Below are positions 1-5,871 of a stretch of 5,951 nt of DNA, piece by piece. The stretch spans positions 1-5,951 of the forward strand of contig CALLDA010000215.1 of the NCBI GenBank assembly GCA_937998635.1, written 5' to 3'. Source of the DNA: an uncultured Pseudomonadales bacterium. GTDB taxonomy: Bacteria; Pseudomonadota; Gammaproteobacteria; Pseudomonadales; Porticoccaceae. Made by a program: the position numbers and the translations under genes. Below the pieces are notes generated by a model. The model was not told the DNA's origin, ran no database searches, and saw nothing but the letters and a program-made list of their open reading frames with translations. Position 1 is the stretch's first letter; every line of letters starts with the position of its first letter.

Positions 1-479
1 TGTTGCTGAGATCGGGCAAAGCATCGCGGAATAAGGACAAATAAAGCCTGCACCAGAAACAGGCACCAAAAGGTGAGAAACAGGCTGCCGGTGCTAAACC
101 AGGCCCAAAGCCCAGCAATAAACGCCAGGCCAGTGAGGCCAAGATCAGCTAATGCCGATAAAACACTGCTATAGAAATACAACGAACGCGCCAGCCAGAT
201 CATTAGCAGATGAATAGCTGCGTAACTTATAAATGAGGGTGCCAATAGCCAGGTGGCCGTGGTGAAAAGCGCCCAGGCACCCAATACCGTGAGTCGACCC
301 AACTTTTGCTGGCTGCGCCGGAATAAATAAATGAGATAAACCAGGCTCAGCCCGGCAATGAGCAGGCGCAATACAAAGCCCGGTGCTAAAACAATGGCCA
401 GTACCGGAAACACTATAGCCGCAGTGATGCCGGCAAGCAGGGCCACGGCAATACCTTCAAACAGGCTAGGCCGTTTCAT
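1..479 (-). CDS. Multi-span membrane protein, partial (C-terminus beyond left edge)
   Basis: The minus strand is open from an ATG at 479 to the window edge, giving 159 codons with no stop. The product is very hydrophobic: likely membrane segments lie near residues 8-31, 34-53, 63-81, 84-103, 113-129 and 132-150, with short basic loops such as RRSQQK (54-59), so it is almost certainly an inner-membrane protein. I recognise no family or catalytic motif. The start is well supported: it overlaps the stop of the upstream PspA-like gene in an ATGA arrangement (476-479), and GAGGG (minus strand, 487-491) sits 7 nt ahead of it. This implies translational coupling and a shared transcript. The likely role is a membrane partner or anchor of the PspA-like protein, by position only. 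It does not look like PspB or PspC, which are short and have one or few membrane spans. The end is unknown. Confidence 0.8.
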   Translation of the reverse strand, partial: MKRPSLFEGIAVALLAGITAAIVFPVLAIVLAPGFVLRLLIAGLSLVYLIYLFRRSQQKLGRLTVLGAWALFTTATWLLAPSFISYAAIHLLMIWLARSLYFYSSVLSALADLGLTGLAFIAGLWAWFSTGSLFLTFWCLFLVQALFVLIPRCFARSQQ

Positions 480-1063
480 GATGCAGCCCTCAGCTGTTTC
501 TCAGCAAGGAACGCTACTTCGACTTCTTCGTCCTTGACCCTTACGGCAGTATTCATGGCACACCTGCCCGTTCCGCTTTCCTCCGCCTGGCTATAGCCGT
601 TGTTCCTGTCATTGCTGCTTTCATGGCTGGAGAACTCTTTGCTGGAGAACAACTCAAGCTTTTGCTCCATGGATTCCAGACGACCGCGGTTATCTTCCAA
701 ACGCTGCTTGAGTTGGTGAACGCTGGTAGTCGTGTTTTTATGTTTGCTATGTAATGCACCTGACAAAGCCTGGGTTTCGAGCCTACGGCGGATCAAACTG
801 CGGGCCAGGTCTTCCTGCTCAGCGGCAAAACAGACATCGAGTTCCTGCTTGATGCGATCAAGGGCCTGATCAAGCTCAGTCTTCCGATGTTCCTGCTGTT
901 TGAACTCATGCTCCAGCAGGGCCAGCCGACGTTCATCAGTAGCGATGGCCTCGGTCATTTCCCGAACCGATTGTTTTAGCAGAGCCTCCGGCTCTTCGAT
1001 ACGATCCAGAACTGCATGGAAGTCAGCGCGAAATAAGCGGCTTATTCGATTAATTAATGCCAT
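476..1063 (-). CDS. PspA/IM30 family coiled-coil protein (phage shock protein A-like)
   Basis: A 195-residue protein related to PspA/IM30 (Vipp1), peripheral inner-membrane proteins that bind stressed membranes and form oligomeric scaffolds. Visible support: an N-terminal amphipathic stretch MALINRISRLFRADFHAVLD (1-20); the family-like REMTEAI segment (34-40, compare QEMEDTL in E. coli PspA); the EDLARSLIRRR segment (84-94, compare EDLARAALIEK); and long heptad-rich helices over about 25-140. After about residue 145 the chain is polar and probably disordered, and it is shorter than E. coli PspA (222 residues), so the last helices of the family seem lost or diverged. The ATG at 1063 is preferred over an in-frame GTG at 1072, because GAGGTGA (minus strand, 1069-1075) lies 5 nt before the ATG and contains that GTG. 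It is first in an operon with the membrane protein at 479. No sigma-54 promoter or pspF is seen nearby; the divergent two-component system is the likely regulator. Family assignment is firm; precise role is inferred. Confidence 0.88.
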   Translation of the reverse strand: MALINRISRLFRADFHAVLDRIEEPEALLKQSVREMTEAIATDERRLALLEHEFKQQEHRKTELDQALDRIKQELDVCFAAEQEDLARSLIRRRLETQALSGALHSKHKNTTTSVHQLKQRLEDNRGRLESMEQKLELFSSKEFSSHESSNDRNNGYSQAEESGTGRCAMNTAVRVKDEEVEVAFLAEKQLRAAS

Positions 1064-1068
1064 GTTTG

Positions 1069-1075
1069 TCACCTC
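1069..1075 (-). promoter_or_regulatory. Ribosome binding site that fixes the PspA-like start
   Basis: Read on the minus strand this is GAGGTGA, a near-ideal Shine-Dalgarno sequence, 5 nt before the ATG at 1063. The alternative in-frame GTG (1070-1072) lies inside it and so is unlikely to be the start. Confidence 0.7.
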
Positions 1076-1102
1076 ACTGGGGGATCTATTTCAAGTGGGG
1101 TG

Positions 1103-1129
1103 ATTCTAGGTAGTAGACAAAACTGTAAA
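1103..1129 (-). promoter_or_regulatory. Candidate promoter of the PspA-like operon
   Basis: On the minus strand TAGAAT (1103-1108) resembles a -10 box (5 of 6). TTTACA (1124-1129) resembles a -35 box (5 of 6) but the spacer is only 15 bp, shorter than the preferred 16-18. The predicted leader would be about 34 nt. The short spacer suggests a weak or activator-dependent promoter, which would fit control by the TTTAC cluster upstream. Inferred from consensus only. Confidence 0.3.
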
Positions 1130-1178
1130 TAGACCGCCTTAGGTAAAACTTGCAGAGTAAAATTTACTTAAAATTTAC
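1125..1178. promoter_or_regulatory. TTTAC/GTAAA cluster, probable response-regulator binding region
   Basis: Five TTTAC elements occur in 54 bp of the divergent intergenic region: GTAAA at 1125-1129, 1143-1147 and 1157-1161, and TTTAC at 1163-1167 and 1174-1178. The last two lie inside a direct repeat of AAAATTTAC (1159-1167 and 1170-1178) with an 11-bp period, giving TTTAC-N6-TTTAC. OmpR/PhoB-family regulators typically bind such tandem half-sites on one face of the helix (the CreB TTCAC-N6-TTCAC site has the same geometry). The pair at 1157-1167 also forms an inverted repeat. Placement between the PspA-like operon and the regulator gene suggests control of both and autoregulation. Which protein binds is inferred. 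Confidence 0.45.
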
Positions 1179-1242
1179 GTTTCTAACAGGCGCTTAACTG
1201 GTAATCTTTGCTGATTGTTTTCTCGGATATTAACCTGACATC

Positions 1243-1944
1243 ATGCCGCGCAAAGCGAAAATTCTTGTCGTCGAAGACGAAGCAGCCATACGAACCGGTC
1301 TGATCGATGTATTGCTCTATCACGGCTATGAACCCGATGCGGTGGCCGATGGTCAGAGCGGTCTGGATAAAGCATTAAGCGGCAAATATGACCTGATCTT
1401 GCTGGATGTTATGTTGCCCAAACTCGATGGCTTTGAAGTCTGCAATCGCATTCGCGCTGCTGACAGAGAGCAGGCAATCATCATGCTCACCGCAAAAACC
1501 AGTGATGAAGATATTATCCAGGGTCTACAGCTGGGTGCCGACGATTATGTCGCCAAGCCATTTTCGGTAGCGCAGTTGGTTGAGCGCATAAAGGCGGTAT
1601 TACGTCGCGCTCGTATCGGAATTGAAACCACGCATATGTTGGAATTGGGTGACGATATTCAGATCGATACCCGCAACCTCACCGGCCAGCGTGGTCAGGA
1701 AAGTCTGGCATTCACTCGTCGTGAAATTGATCTCCTGCAATATTTAAGCGCCCACAGTGAGCGACCGGTACCCCGCGACGAATTACTCAGTAAATTATGG
1801 GGCTATGCTAAAAACCTGGAGCTGGAAACACGTACCGTCGATATTCACATTGCAAAACTGCGCCGTAAGATAGAGTCGAATCCTGCCAGTCCCCGTTTTC
1901 TTGTCACCGTGCGCGGTGCTGGCTACCGCTTGATGCTTAGTTGA
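1243..1944 (+). CDS. OmpR/PhoB-family DNA-binding response regulator
   Basis: A 233-residue, full-length two-domain regulator. The receiver domain (about 5-122) has the acidic pair E11/D12, the phospho-acceptor D55 in LLDVMLP, the switch residue T83 in MLTAK and the conserved K105 in YVAKPF, so it should be phosphorylated normally. The C-terminal winged-helix domain (about 133-232) has the FTRREIDLL segment, the recognition helix around TRTVDIHIAKLRRKI (196-210) and the wing VRGAGYRL (223-230). It is expected to be a cytoplasmic transcription factor driven by the kinase encoded 1 bp downstream. The start is the natural N-terminus for the family, but no clear Shine-Dalgarno precedes the ATG (only GGAT about 14 nt upstream), suggesting modest translation. 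Likely targets are its own promoter and the divergent PspA-like operon, through the TTTAC cluster. The subfamily cannot be settled from the sequence alone. Confidence 0.95.
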   Translation: MPRKAKILVVEDEAAIRTGLIDVLLYHGYEPDAVADGQSGLDKALSGKYDLILLDVMLPKLDGFEVCNRIRAADREQAIIMLTAKTSDEDIIQGLQLGADDYVAKPFSVAQLVERIKAVLRRARIGIETTHMLELGDDIQIDTRNLTGQRGQESLAFTRREIDLLQYLSAHSERPVPRDELLSKLWGYAKNLELETRTVDIHIAKLRRKIESNPASPRFLVTVRGAGYRLMLS

Positions 1945-1945
1945 T

Positions 1946-4099
1946 ATGCCCTTTAAGATGCCTTCTACAAGAACGCCTTCACTACCTAAGAGAATATTAA
2001 CTGGATGGAATAAAAAATCCCTGCGAATAATTATGCTAGTGTTTTTTATTGCTCTGGCAGTCCCCACCGGCATCCTCATTTATCAGGCCTATAGTCAACT
2101 GAAGTGGGAAGCGTTTTACCAACATCGGGTAATGGCCGAAGAGCTGGTAAAGCGCATCGATCAGCAAATATCACAGTTAGTTGAAACTGAAAATAAGCGA
2201 GCATTTACTGAATACACCTTTCTAAATATTAGCGGTGATGCACAGATAAATTTCCTGCAGCGTTCTCCCCTGGCGAGCCACCCGATACATTCACCAATCC
2301 CTGGCGTACTCGGCTATTTTCAAATCGACCATCTTGGTAATTTCAGCACACCGCTATTACCCCACCCCGTTCCCGCCGTGACAATACTGCGTCAGGATTA
2401 CGGCTTGAATGATCAAGATTTTACACTTCGCAAACAGACCCAGCAGGAAATTCATCGCCTGCTTACCGATAACCAGTTACTGGTGGATTCGAGCCTTGAT
2501 GAAGGACTTTCATCAGCCCTGAGTGATAGCGAGCAATTGATGCCAGATAGGAGCCGCGAAGATGATCCTGGTCGCCGGCAAGTTGTTTCAAGTTCAGATA
2601 CAGATTCATATGAGCTTGATGCGCTAACACCGCAATCCGGGTTCGATAAATTACAGGGAAAAACTGATCAGCCCTTTAGTTCTCAAGACAAACTAAGTCA
2701 ATCGCTGGGGCGTGTTAAAGATCTGAAACTTGAAAATCGTTACCGCGCAAAATTAGCAGAGGCTGAAAAAAATACCCCTGAAATATCTGAACAAAAACAA
2801 CGCAAAGCAAAACGCGTATTACGCAAAGAACAGAATGTCTTGCCTGTTCAGGCTCCGCAAGCAATTTTGGCTGATGAATCTGCTATGAACATCACCGGAG
2901 GACAGAAGGAGGAAGCTCAAAGCACACCGGTCAGCATCTTCGAAAGTGAAGTGGATGCCTTTAAACTCGCCATATTAGGTAGCGGGCATTTCGTGCTGTA
3001 CCGTAATAGTTGGCGAGACGGGCAACGCTATATCCAGGGCTTGCTGGTAGAAACCGAAGTCTTTATTGACACACTGCTGGGACAACACTTTCTCCAGACC
3101 GCACTGGCTGAGACCAGCCAATTAAGCATCGCCTATCAGGGCAATGTGCTTAAAGTGCACAGCAAAGGCAATGCCGAGCGCTATTTAAGCAGCGCCCAGG
3201 ATTTGCAGGGCTCGCTCTTGCTACAGCGGCACCTATCTGCACCGCTGGACGATATAGAGTTGTTATTTAGTGTTAACAGCCTACCGGCTGGCCCTGGCGC
3301 CGTGGTAATTAACTGGCTTTCAGTAGTGCTTTTATTGATTTTATCTGGCGGCTTGTTTCTGATCTATCGGCTTGGCCTCAGGCAAATGACCCTGGCCCAA
3401 CAACAACAAAATTTTGTCTCAGCAGTTAGCCACGAATTAAAAACACCGCTGACTTCTATTCGCATGTATGGCGAAATGCTGCGAGATGGCTTGGCACCGG
3501 AGGACAGGAAAAAAGCCTATTACGACTTTATCCACGAAGAAAGTGAACGTCTAAGCCGGCTAATCGATAAAGTCCTGCAACTGGCTCGCATGAACCGTAA
3601 TGAGCTACAGGTCGAACTGCTGCCCTGCTCACTTACGCAGCTTATGGATACCTTACAGTCAAAAATATCCTCTCAGGTTGAGCACGCAGGTTTTGAGCTG
3701 GATATTAGCTGTGACTCTAAAATAGACCCCCAGCTCTCCCAACAGACTGTGCTAATTGATCTCGATAGTTTTATCCAGATCATGATCAATCTGGTGGATA
3801 ACGCCATTAAATTTTCGACTGCCGGCGAAAAAGGGAAGATAGACGTCCACTGCAAAGCTGTAGGCGCTGGGAGGATCCAATTTAGTGTCAGAGATTATGG
3901 TCCCGGTATAGAAAAAAATCAGATGCGCAAGATATTTCAGTTATTTTATCGTTCAGAAAACGAATTAACCCGCGACACCACCGGTACCGGGATTGGCCTG
4001 GCGCTGACACAACAATTGGTTCAAGCCATGAATGGCGAGATCGACGTGGTTAACTGTGATCCTGGTGTTGAATTTAGAATCGTTTTTCCCCTTGCATAA
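1946..4099 (+). CDS. Membrane sensor histidine kinase with large periplasmic domain and charged insert
   Basis: A 717-residue sensor kinase, expected to phosphorylate the adjacent regulator. Order of parts: basic cytoplasmic N-terminus (1-25); membrane segment about 27-49; extracytoplasmic region about 50-450; second membrane segment about 451-474; then HisKA with phospho-accepting H496 in SHELKTP, preceded directly by a short QQQQNF linker; and HATPase_c with N-box N615/D618/N619, G1 DYGPG (650-654) and G2 GTGIGL (680-685). All catalytic motifs look intact. Only about 20 residues separate the second membrane segment from H496, so there is no HAMP domain. Residues about 185-330 of the sensor region are rich in D, E, K, Q and S with few hydrophobics, probably disordered, and split two more ordered flanks (50-180 and 330-445). 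The ATG follows the regulator stop after one base (TGATATG), so the pair is co-transcribed and probably coupled. A second in-frame ATG at 1958 is possible. The stimulus is unknown; envelope stress is guessed from the PspA neighbour. Confidence 0.95.
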   Translation: MPFKMPSTRTPSLPKRILTGWNKKSLRIIMLVFFIALAVPTGILIYQAYSQLKWEAFYQHRVMAEELVKRIDQQISQLVETENKRAFTEYTFLNISGDAQINFLQRSPLASHPIHSPIPGVLGYFQIDHLGNFSTPLLPHPVPAVTILRQDYGLNDQDFTLRKQTQQEIHRLLTDNQLLVDSSLDEGLSSALSDSEQLMPDRSREDDPGRRQVVSSSDTDSYELDALTPQSGFDKLQGKTDQPFSSQDKLSQSLGRVKDLKLENRYRAKLAEAEKNTPEISEQKQRKAKRVLRKEQNVLPVQAPQAILADESAMNITGGQKEEAQSTPVSIFESEVDAFKLAILGSGHFVLYRNSWRDGQRYIQGLLVETEVFIDTLLGQHFLQTALAETSQLSIAYQGNVLKVHSKGNAERYLSSAQDLQGSLLLQRHLSAPLDDIELLFSVNSLPAGPGAVVINWLSVVLLLILSGGLFLIYRLGLRQMTLAQQQQNFVSAVSHELKTPLTSIRMYGEMLRDGLAPEDRKKAYYDFIHEESERLSRLIDKVLQLARMNRNELQVELLPCSLTQLMDTLQSKISSQVEHAGFELDISCDSKIDPQLSQQTVLIDLDSFIQIMINLVDNAIKFSTAGEKGKIDVHCKAVGAGRIQFSVRDYGPGIEKNQMRKIFQLFYRSENELTRDTTGTGIGLALTQQLVQAMNGEIDVVNCDPGVEFRIVFPLA

Positions 4100-4128
4100 A
4101 AAAACGCCAACCTGCGGTCAGCGTTTTT
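4100..4128. terminator. Bidirectional intrinsic terminator between convergent genes
   Basis: AAAAACGC (4100-4107) pairs with GCGTTTTT (4121-4128), with an inner ACC/GGT pair closing a TGC loop. The hairpin begins right after the kinase stop codon. It ends in a T run on the plus strand and, read on the minus strand, in a run of seven Ts, so it can end both the kinase transcript and the facing monooxygenase transcript, whose stop codon is about 30 bp away. Confidence 0.8.
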
Positions 4129-4156
4129 ATCTGGAAAAATTTAGTTAAACCCGGTC

Positions 4157-5644
4157 TCAACTCATTTCATATTCATAGAGTTTCGGGTTTTCCAGATCTT
4201 TTCTGAACTTATCCGCCGTCCAGGGCCATGATACCGGCACACCGCTTTCATCGAGATACCAGCTGGCGCAGCCTGTGGTCCAAACCGTATCCTTCATATT
4301 CTCGACCAGTTCTTTGTTAAAGCGCTCGGTGGCATCTTCCTTAGGTGCTAAAGTTTGAAACTTACCATCCGCCCACATCTTCAGAAAATTGACAATATGC
4401 AATGATTGAGTCTCGGCCACAGATGCCAGGGAAATATTACCGACCGGGCTGTTGGGGCCCATGACCATAAAGAAGTTCGGGAAACCCGGCATGGAGACGG
4501 TGCGATAGGCTCGGGGGCCACCTTTCCAGACGTCTTCAAGTTTCGGACCATTTTCAACTTCCATGGTCATTGGCAGCATGTGTTCTGCCGCATGATAGCC
4601 AGTCGCCAGGCAGATCACGTCCAGCTCCCGCAACTTACCGTCTTTGGTGACAATCCCCTTGGCTTCAACGTGATCAATACCATCTGTAACCAGCTCAGCA
4701 TTGGGCTTTTGAATGGCGGGGTAAAACTCGGAAGACATCACCAGGCGCTTACACATAGGCGTGTAGTCCGGGGTCAATCGCTTACGCAGGGCATAATCTT
4801 TAACGCTGTTCAAATTCCATTGACAAGCCCGCGCCACGTTGCGTCGCGCCCAACCATCGCGGATTACGCCGACACCCATCATCCGTTCCATGACAAAGCG
4901 CACGCCATAGTAGTAAAACTTTGAAAGTGGCGGAAACAGTTGCTGCATTTTTTTGCCAACAGCAGTGTATTTACGATTCGGTACCGGCACGATCCATTGC
5001 GGCGTACGCTGGAAGGAGTAAACTTTTTTACAGATATCGGTCAAGGGCTTGATCATCTGGATACCCGTTGAGCCATTACCAATAACGGCCACTTTCAGGT
5101 CCTTCAAATCCAGATCTTTTTCCCAACGGGCGGTGTGCAGTATCTTGCCTTCGAAATCGTCCAGGCCAGGGATGTCCGGGTATTTCGGACGCACCAGGAT
5201 GCCACAGGACGCGATCAGAAAATCAGCAGAGTCAGTGTCACCATTTTCTAGCTCAATATGCCACTGACCATCTTTATACTCAGCATGTTTTACGCCACTG
5301 TTAAACTTAATGCGCTCGTAAACATTATATTTCTTGGCAGTATCAATGTAGTACTGTTTGATTTCCGGGCCTCCACAAAAGCGATGGCTCCAGTTGGTGC
5401 TCGGTGAAAAGCTGTACTGATAGTAATAAGAAGGCACATCGCAACGCAGCCCGGGATAAAAGTTGTAATGCCAGGTACCGCCCAGGTCTTCGGCTTTTTC
5501 ATAGGCAGTAAAGTCAGTAAAGCCCGCTTCCATCAGGCGAATGCCCATCGCCACACCGGACAAGCCCATACCGATAACGATTACCTTGGGTTTCCTACCC
5601 CCGACCGCCGCAGAACTGATATTTTCGCTTTCAGAAGCACCCAT
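4157..5644 (-). CDS. Flavin-containing, type I Baeyer-Villiger-like monooxygenase
   Basis: A complete 495-residue NAD(P)H- and FAD-dependent monooxygenase. Such enzymes use O2 to insert oxygen next to a carbonyl (ketone to ester or lactone) or to oxidise a heteroatom. Visible motifs, numbered from the ATG: FAD-binding GMGLSG (25-30); GGTWHYNFYPGLRCD (55-69), matching the type I pattern [AG]GxWxxxx[FY]P[GM]xxxD; FEGKILHTARW (164-174), matching FxGxxxHxxxW; NADPH-binding GNGSTG (189-194); R213 in FQRTPQW; and C-terminal CASWYLDESG (459-468) with WPW (473-475). The residue after W174 is E rather than the usual P or D. Length suits the approximately 490-residue EtaA-like group better than the approximately 540-residue PAMO group. 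No signal peptide: cytoplasmic. The ATG at 5644 is preferred over a TTG at 5656 because GGAG (minus strand, 5651-5654) lies 6 nt ahead and overlaps that TTG. It is a single-gene unit as far as visible. The substrate (ketone, sterol, or sulfur/nitrogen compound) cannot be told. Confidence 0.93.
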   Translation of the reverse strand: MGASESENISSAAVGGRKPKVIVIGMGLSGVAMGIRLMEAGFTDFTAYEKAEDLGGTWHYNFYPGLRCDVPSYYYQYSFSPSTNWSHRFCGGPEIKQYYIDTAKKYNVYERIKFNSGVKHAEYKDGQWHIELENGDTDSADFLIASCGILVRPKYPDIPGLDDFEGKILHTARWEKDLDLKDLKVAVIGNGSTGIQMIKPLTDICKKVYSFQRTPQWIVPVPNRKYTAVGKKMQQLFPPLSKFYYYGVRFVMERMMGVGVIRDGWARRNVARACQWNLNSVKDYALRKRLTPDYTPMCKRLVMSSEFYPAIQKPNAELVTDGIDHVEAKGIVTKDGKLRELDVICLATGYHAAEHMLPMTMEVENGPKLEDVWKGGPRAYRTVSMPGFPNFFMVMGPNSPVGNISLASVAETQSLHIVNFLKMWADGKFQTLAPKEDATERFNKELVENMKDTVWTTGCASWYLDESGVPVSWPWTADKFRKDLENPKLYEYEMS

Positions 5645-5650
5645 CTTTAA

Positions 5651-5654
5651 CTCC
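5651..5654 (-). promoter_or_regulatory. Ribosome binding site that fixes the monooxygenase start
   Basis: GGAG on the minus strand, 6 nt before the ATG at 5644. The alternative in-frame TTG (5654-5656) overlaps it, so the longer reading is unlikely. Confidence 0.6.
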
Positions 5655-5679
5655 AATAGTTGATAAAAAACAGCCCGGC

Positions 5680-5708
5680 ATTTTAACGTAAGGTGCCTTA
5701 CATGACCA
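5680..5708 (-). promoter_or_regulatory. Candidate proximal promoter of the monooxygenase gene
   Basis: On the minus strand TAAAAT (5680-5685, 5 of 6 to a -10 box) lies 17 bp from TGGTCA (5703-5708, 4 of 6 to a -35 box). The leader would be about 30 nt. The optimal spacer and the operator-like dyad lying within it support the call; the -35 is weak. Confidence 0.4.
5688..5701. promoter_or_regulatory. Perfect 14-bp dyad, operator candidate in the promoter spacer
   Basis: GTAAGG-TG-CCTTAC has perfect 6-bp arms around a 2-bp centre and fills the spacer (5686-5702) between the proposed -35 and -10 of the monooxygenase promoter. A dimeric repressor (TetR- or MarR-like) bound here would block RNA polymerase. 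It has no T run, so it is not a terminator. No regulator gene is visible in the window, so the binder is unknown. Confidence 0.45.
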
Positions 5709-5751
5709 CAAACAATAGGCCATCACTTCTCACTTAAAAAACCCAGGTGTG

Positions 5752-5757
5752 ATGATA
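5752..5757 (-). promoter_or_regulatory. Candidate -10 box of a distal FNR/Anr-type promoter
   Basis: TATCAT on the minus strand (5 of 6 to TATAAT) lies 23 bp downstream of the FNR/Anr-like box at 5781-5794. A start about 7 nt further on would put the box centre near -42, as in class II FNR-activated promoters. No separate -35 is needed in that arrangement. The transcript would have a leader of about 100 nt containing the dyad at 5688-5701. Confidence 0.3.
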
Positions 5758-5780
5758 AATGGCCAGGACTTCTCCGATGT

Positions 5781-5794
5781 TTGATTCAGGTCAA
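5781..5794. promoter_or_regulatory. FNR/Anr-family binding box
   Basis: TTGATTCAGGTCAA fits TTGAT-N4-GTCAA, a common form of the Anr/Dnr box, and matches 9 of 10 conserved bases of the FNR site TTGAT-N4-ATCAA. The flanks extend the symmetry (TTTGA...TCAAA). It is centred about 143 bp upstream of the monooxygenase ATG in intergenic DNA. Chance occurrence is possible; the correctly spaced -10 on the minus strand raises the odds that it is functional. Confidence 0.45.
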
Positions 5795-5835
5795 AGGGTC
5801 CGGAAGTTCAAAACGCTATCAGCAGAGCTAAGCTG

Positions 5836-5871
5836 AAAAAGCCCATGACAGCTAACCGTCATGGGCTTTTT
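5836..5871. terminator. Strong intrinsic terminator, bidirectional
   Basis: AAAAAGCCCATGAC (5836-5849) and GTCATGGGCTTTTT (5858-5871) form a perfect 14-bp stem with an 8-nt loop, ending in six Ts on the plus strand and five on the minus strand. No gene in the window ends just before it on the plus strand. It most likely ends a minus-strand gene lying mostly beyond the right edge, insulating the monooxygenase control region from it. Confidence 0.8.

Noticed and set aside
1064..1072. GTG start at 1072 for the PspA-like protein
   Set aside because: That GTG is part of the GAGGTGA Shine-Dalgarno for the ATG at 1063, and family alignment begins at the ATG.
900..1103. 67-codon plus-strand open frame over the start of the PspA-like gene
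   Set aside because: Antisense to the PspA-like coding sequence, serine/arginine-rich shadow composition, no domain.
1064..1242. Sigma-54 promoter expected for a psp operon
   Set aside because: I looked for the GG-N10-GC core on the minus strand ahead of the PspA-like gene and found no convincing match.
1795..2079. 94-codon minus-strand open frame across the regulator/kinase junction
   Set aside because: Antisense to two conserved genes and not resembling a protein family.
4406..4924. 172-codon plus-strand open frame opposite the monooxygenase gene
   Set aside because: It lies wholly antisense to a well-supported conserved enzyme, has no recognisable domain and no good ribosome site; it is a shadow frame.
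5645..5656. TTG start at 5656 for the monooxygenase
   Set aside because: It overlaps the GGAG ribosome site of the ATG at 5644, and TTG is a rare start.
5645..5835. tRNA or riboswitch in the long leader of the monooxygenase gene
   Set aside because: No cloverleaf or T-loop sequence and no recognisable aptamer; the only clear structures are the 14-bp dyad and the FNR-type box.
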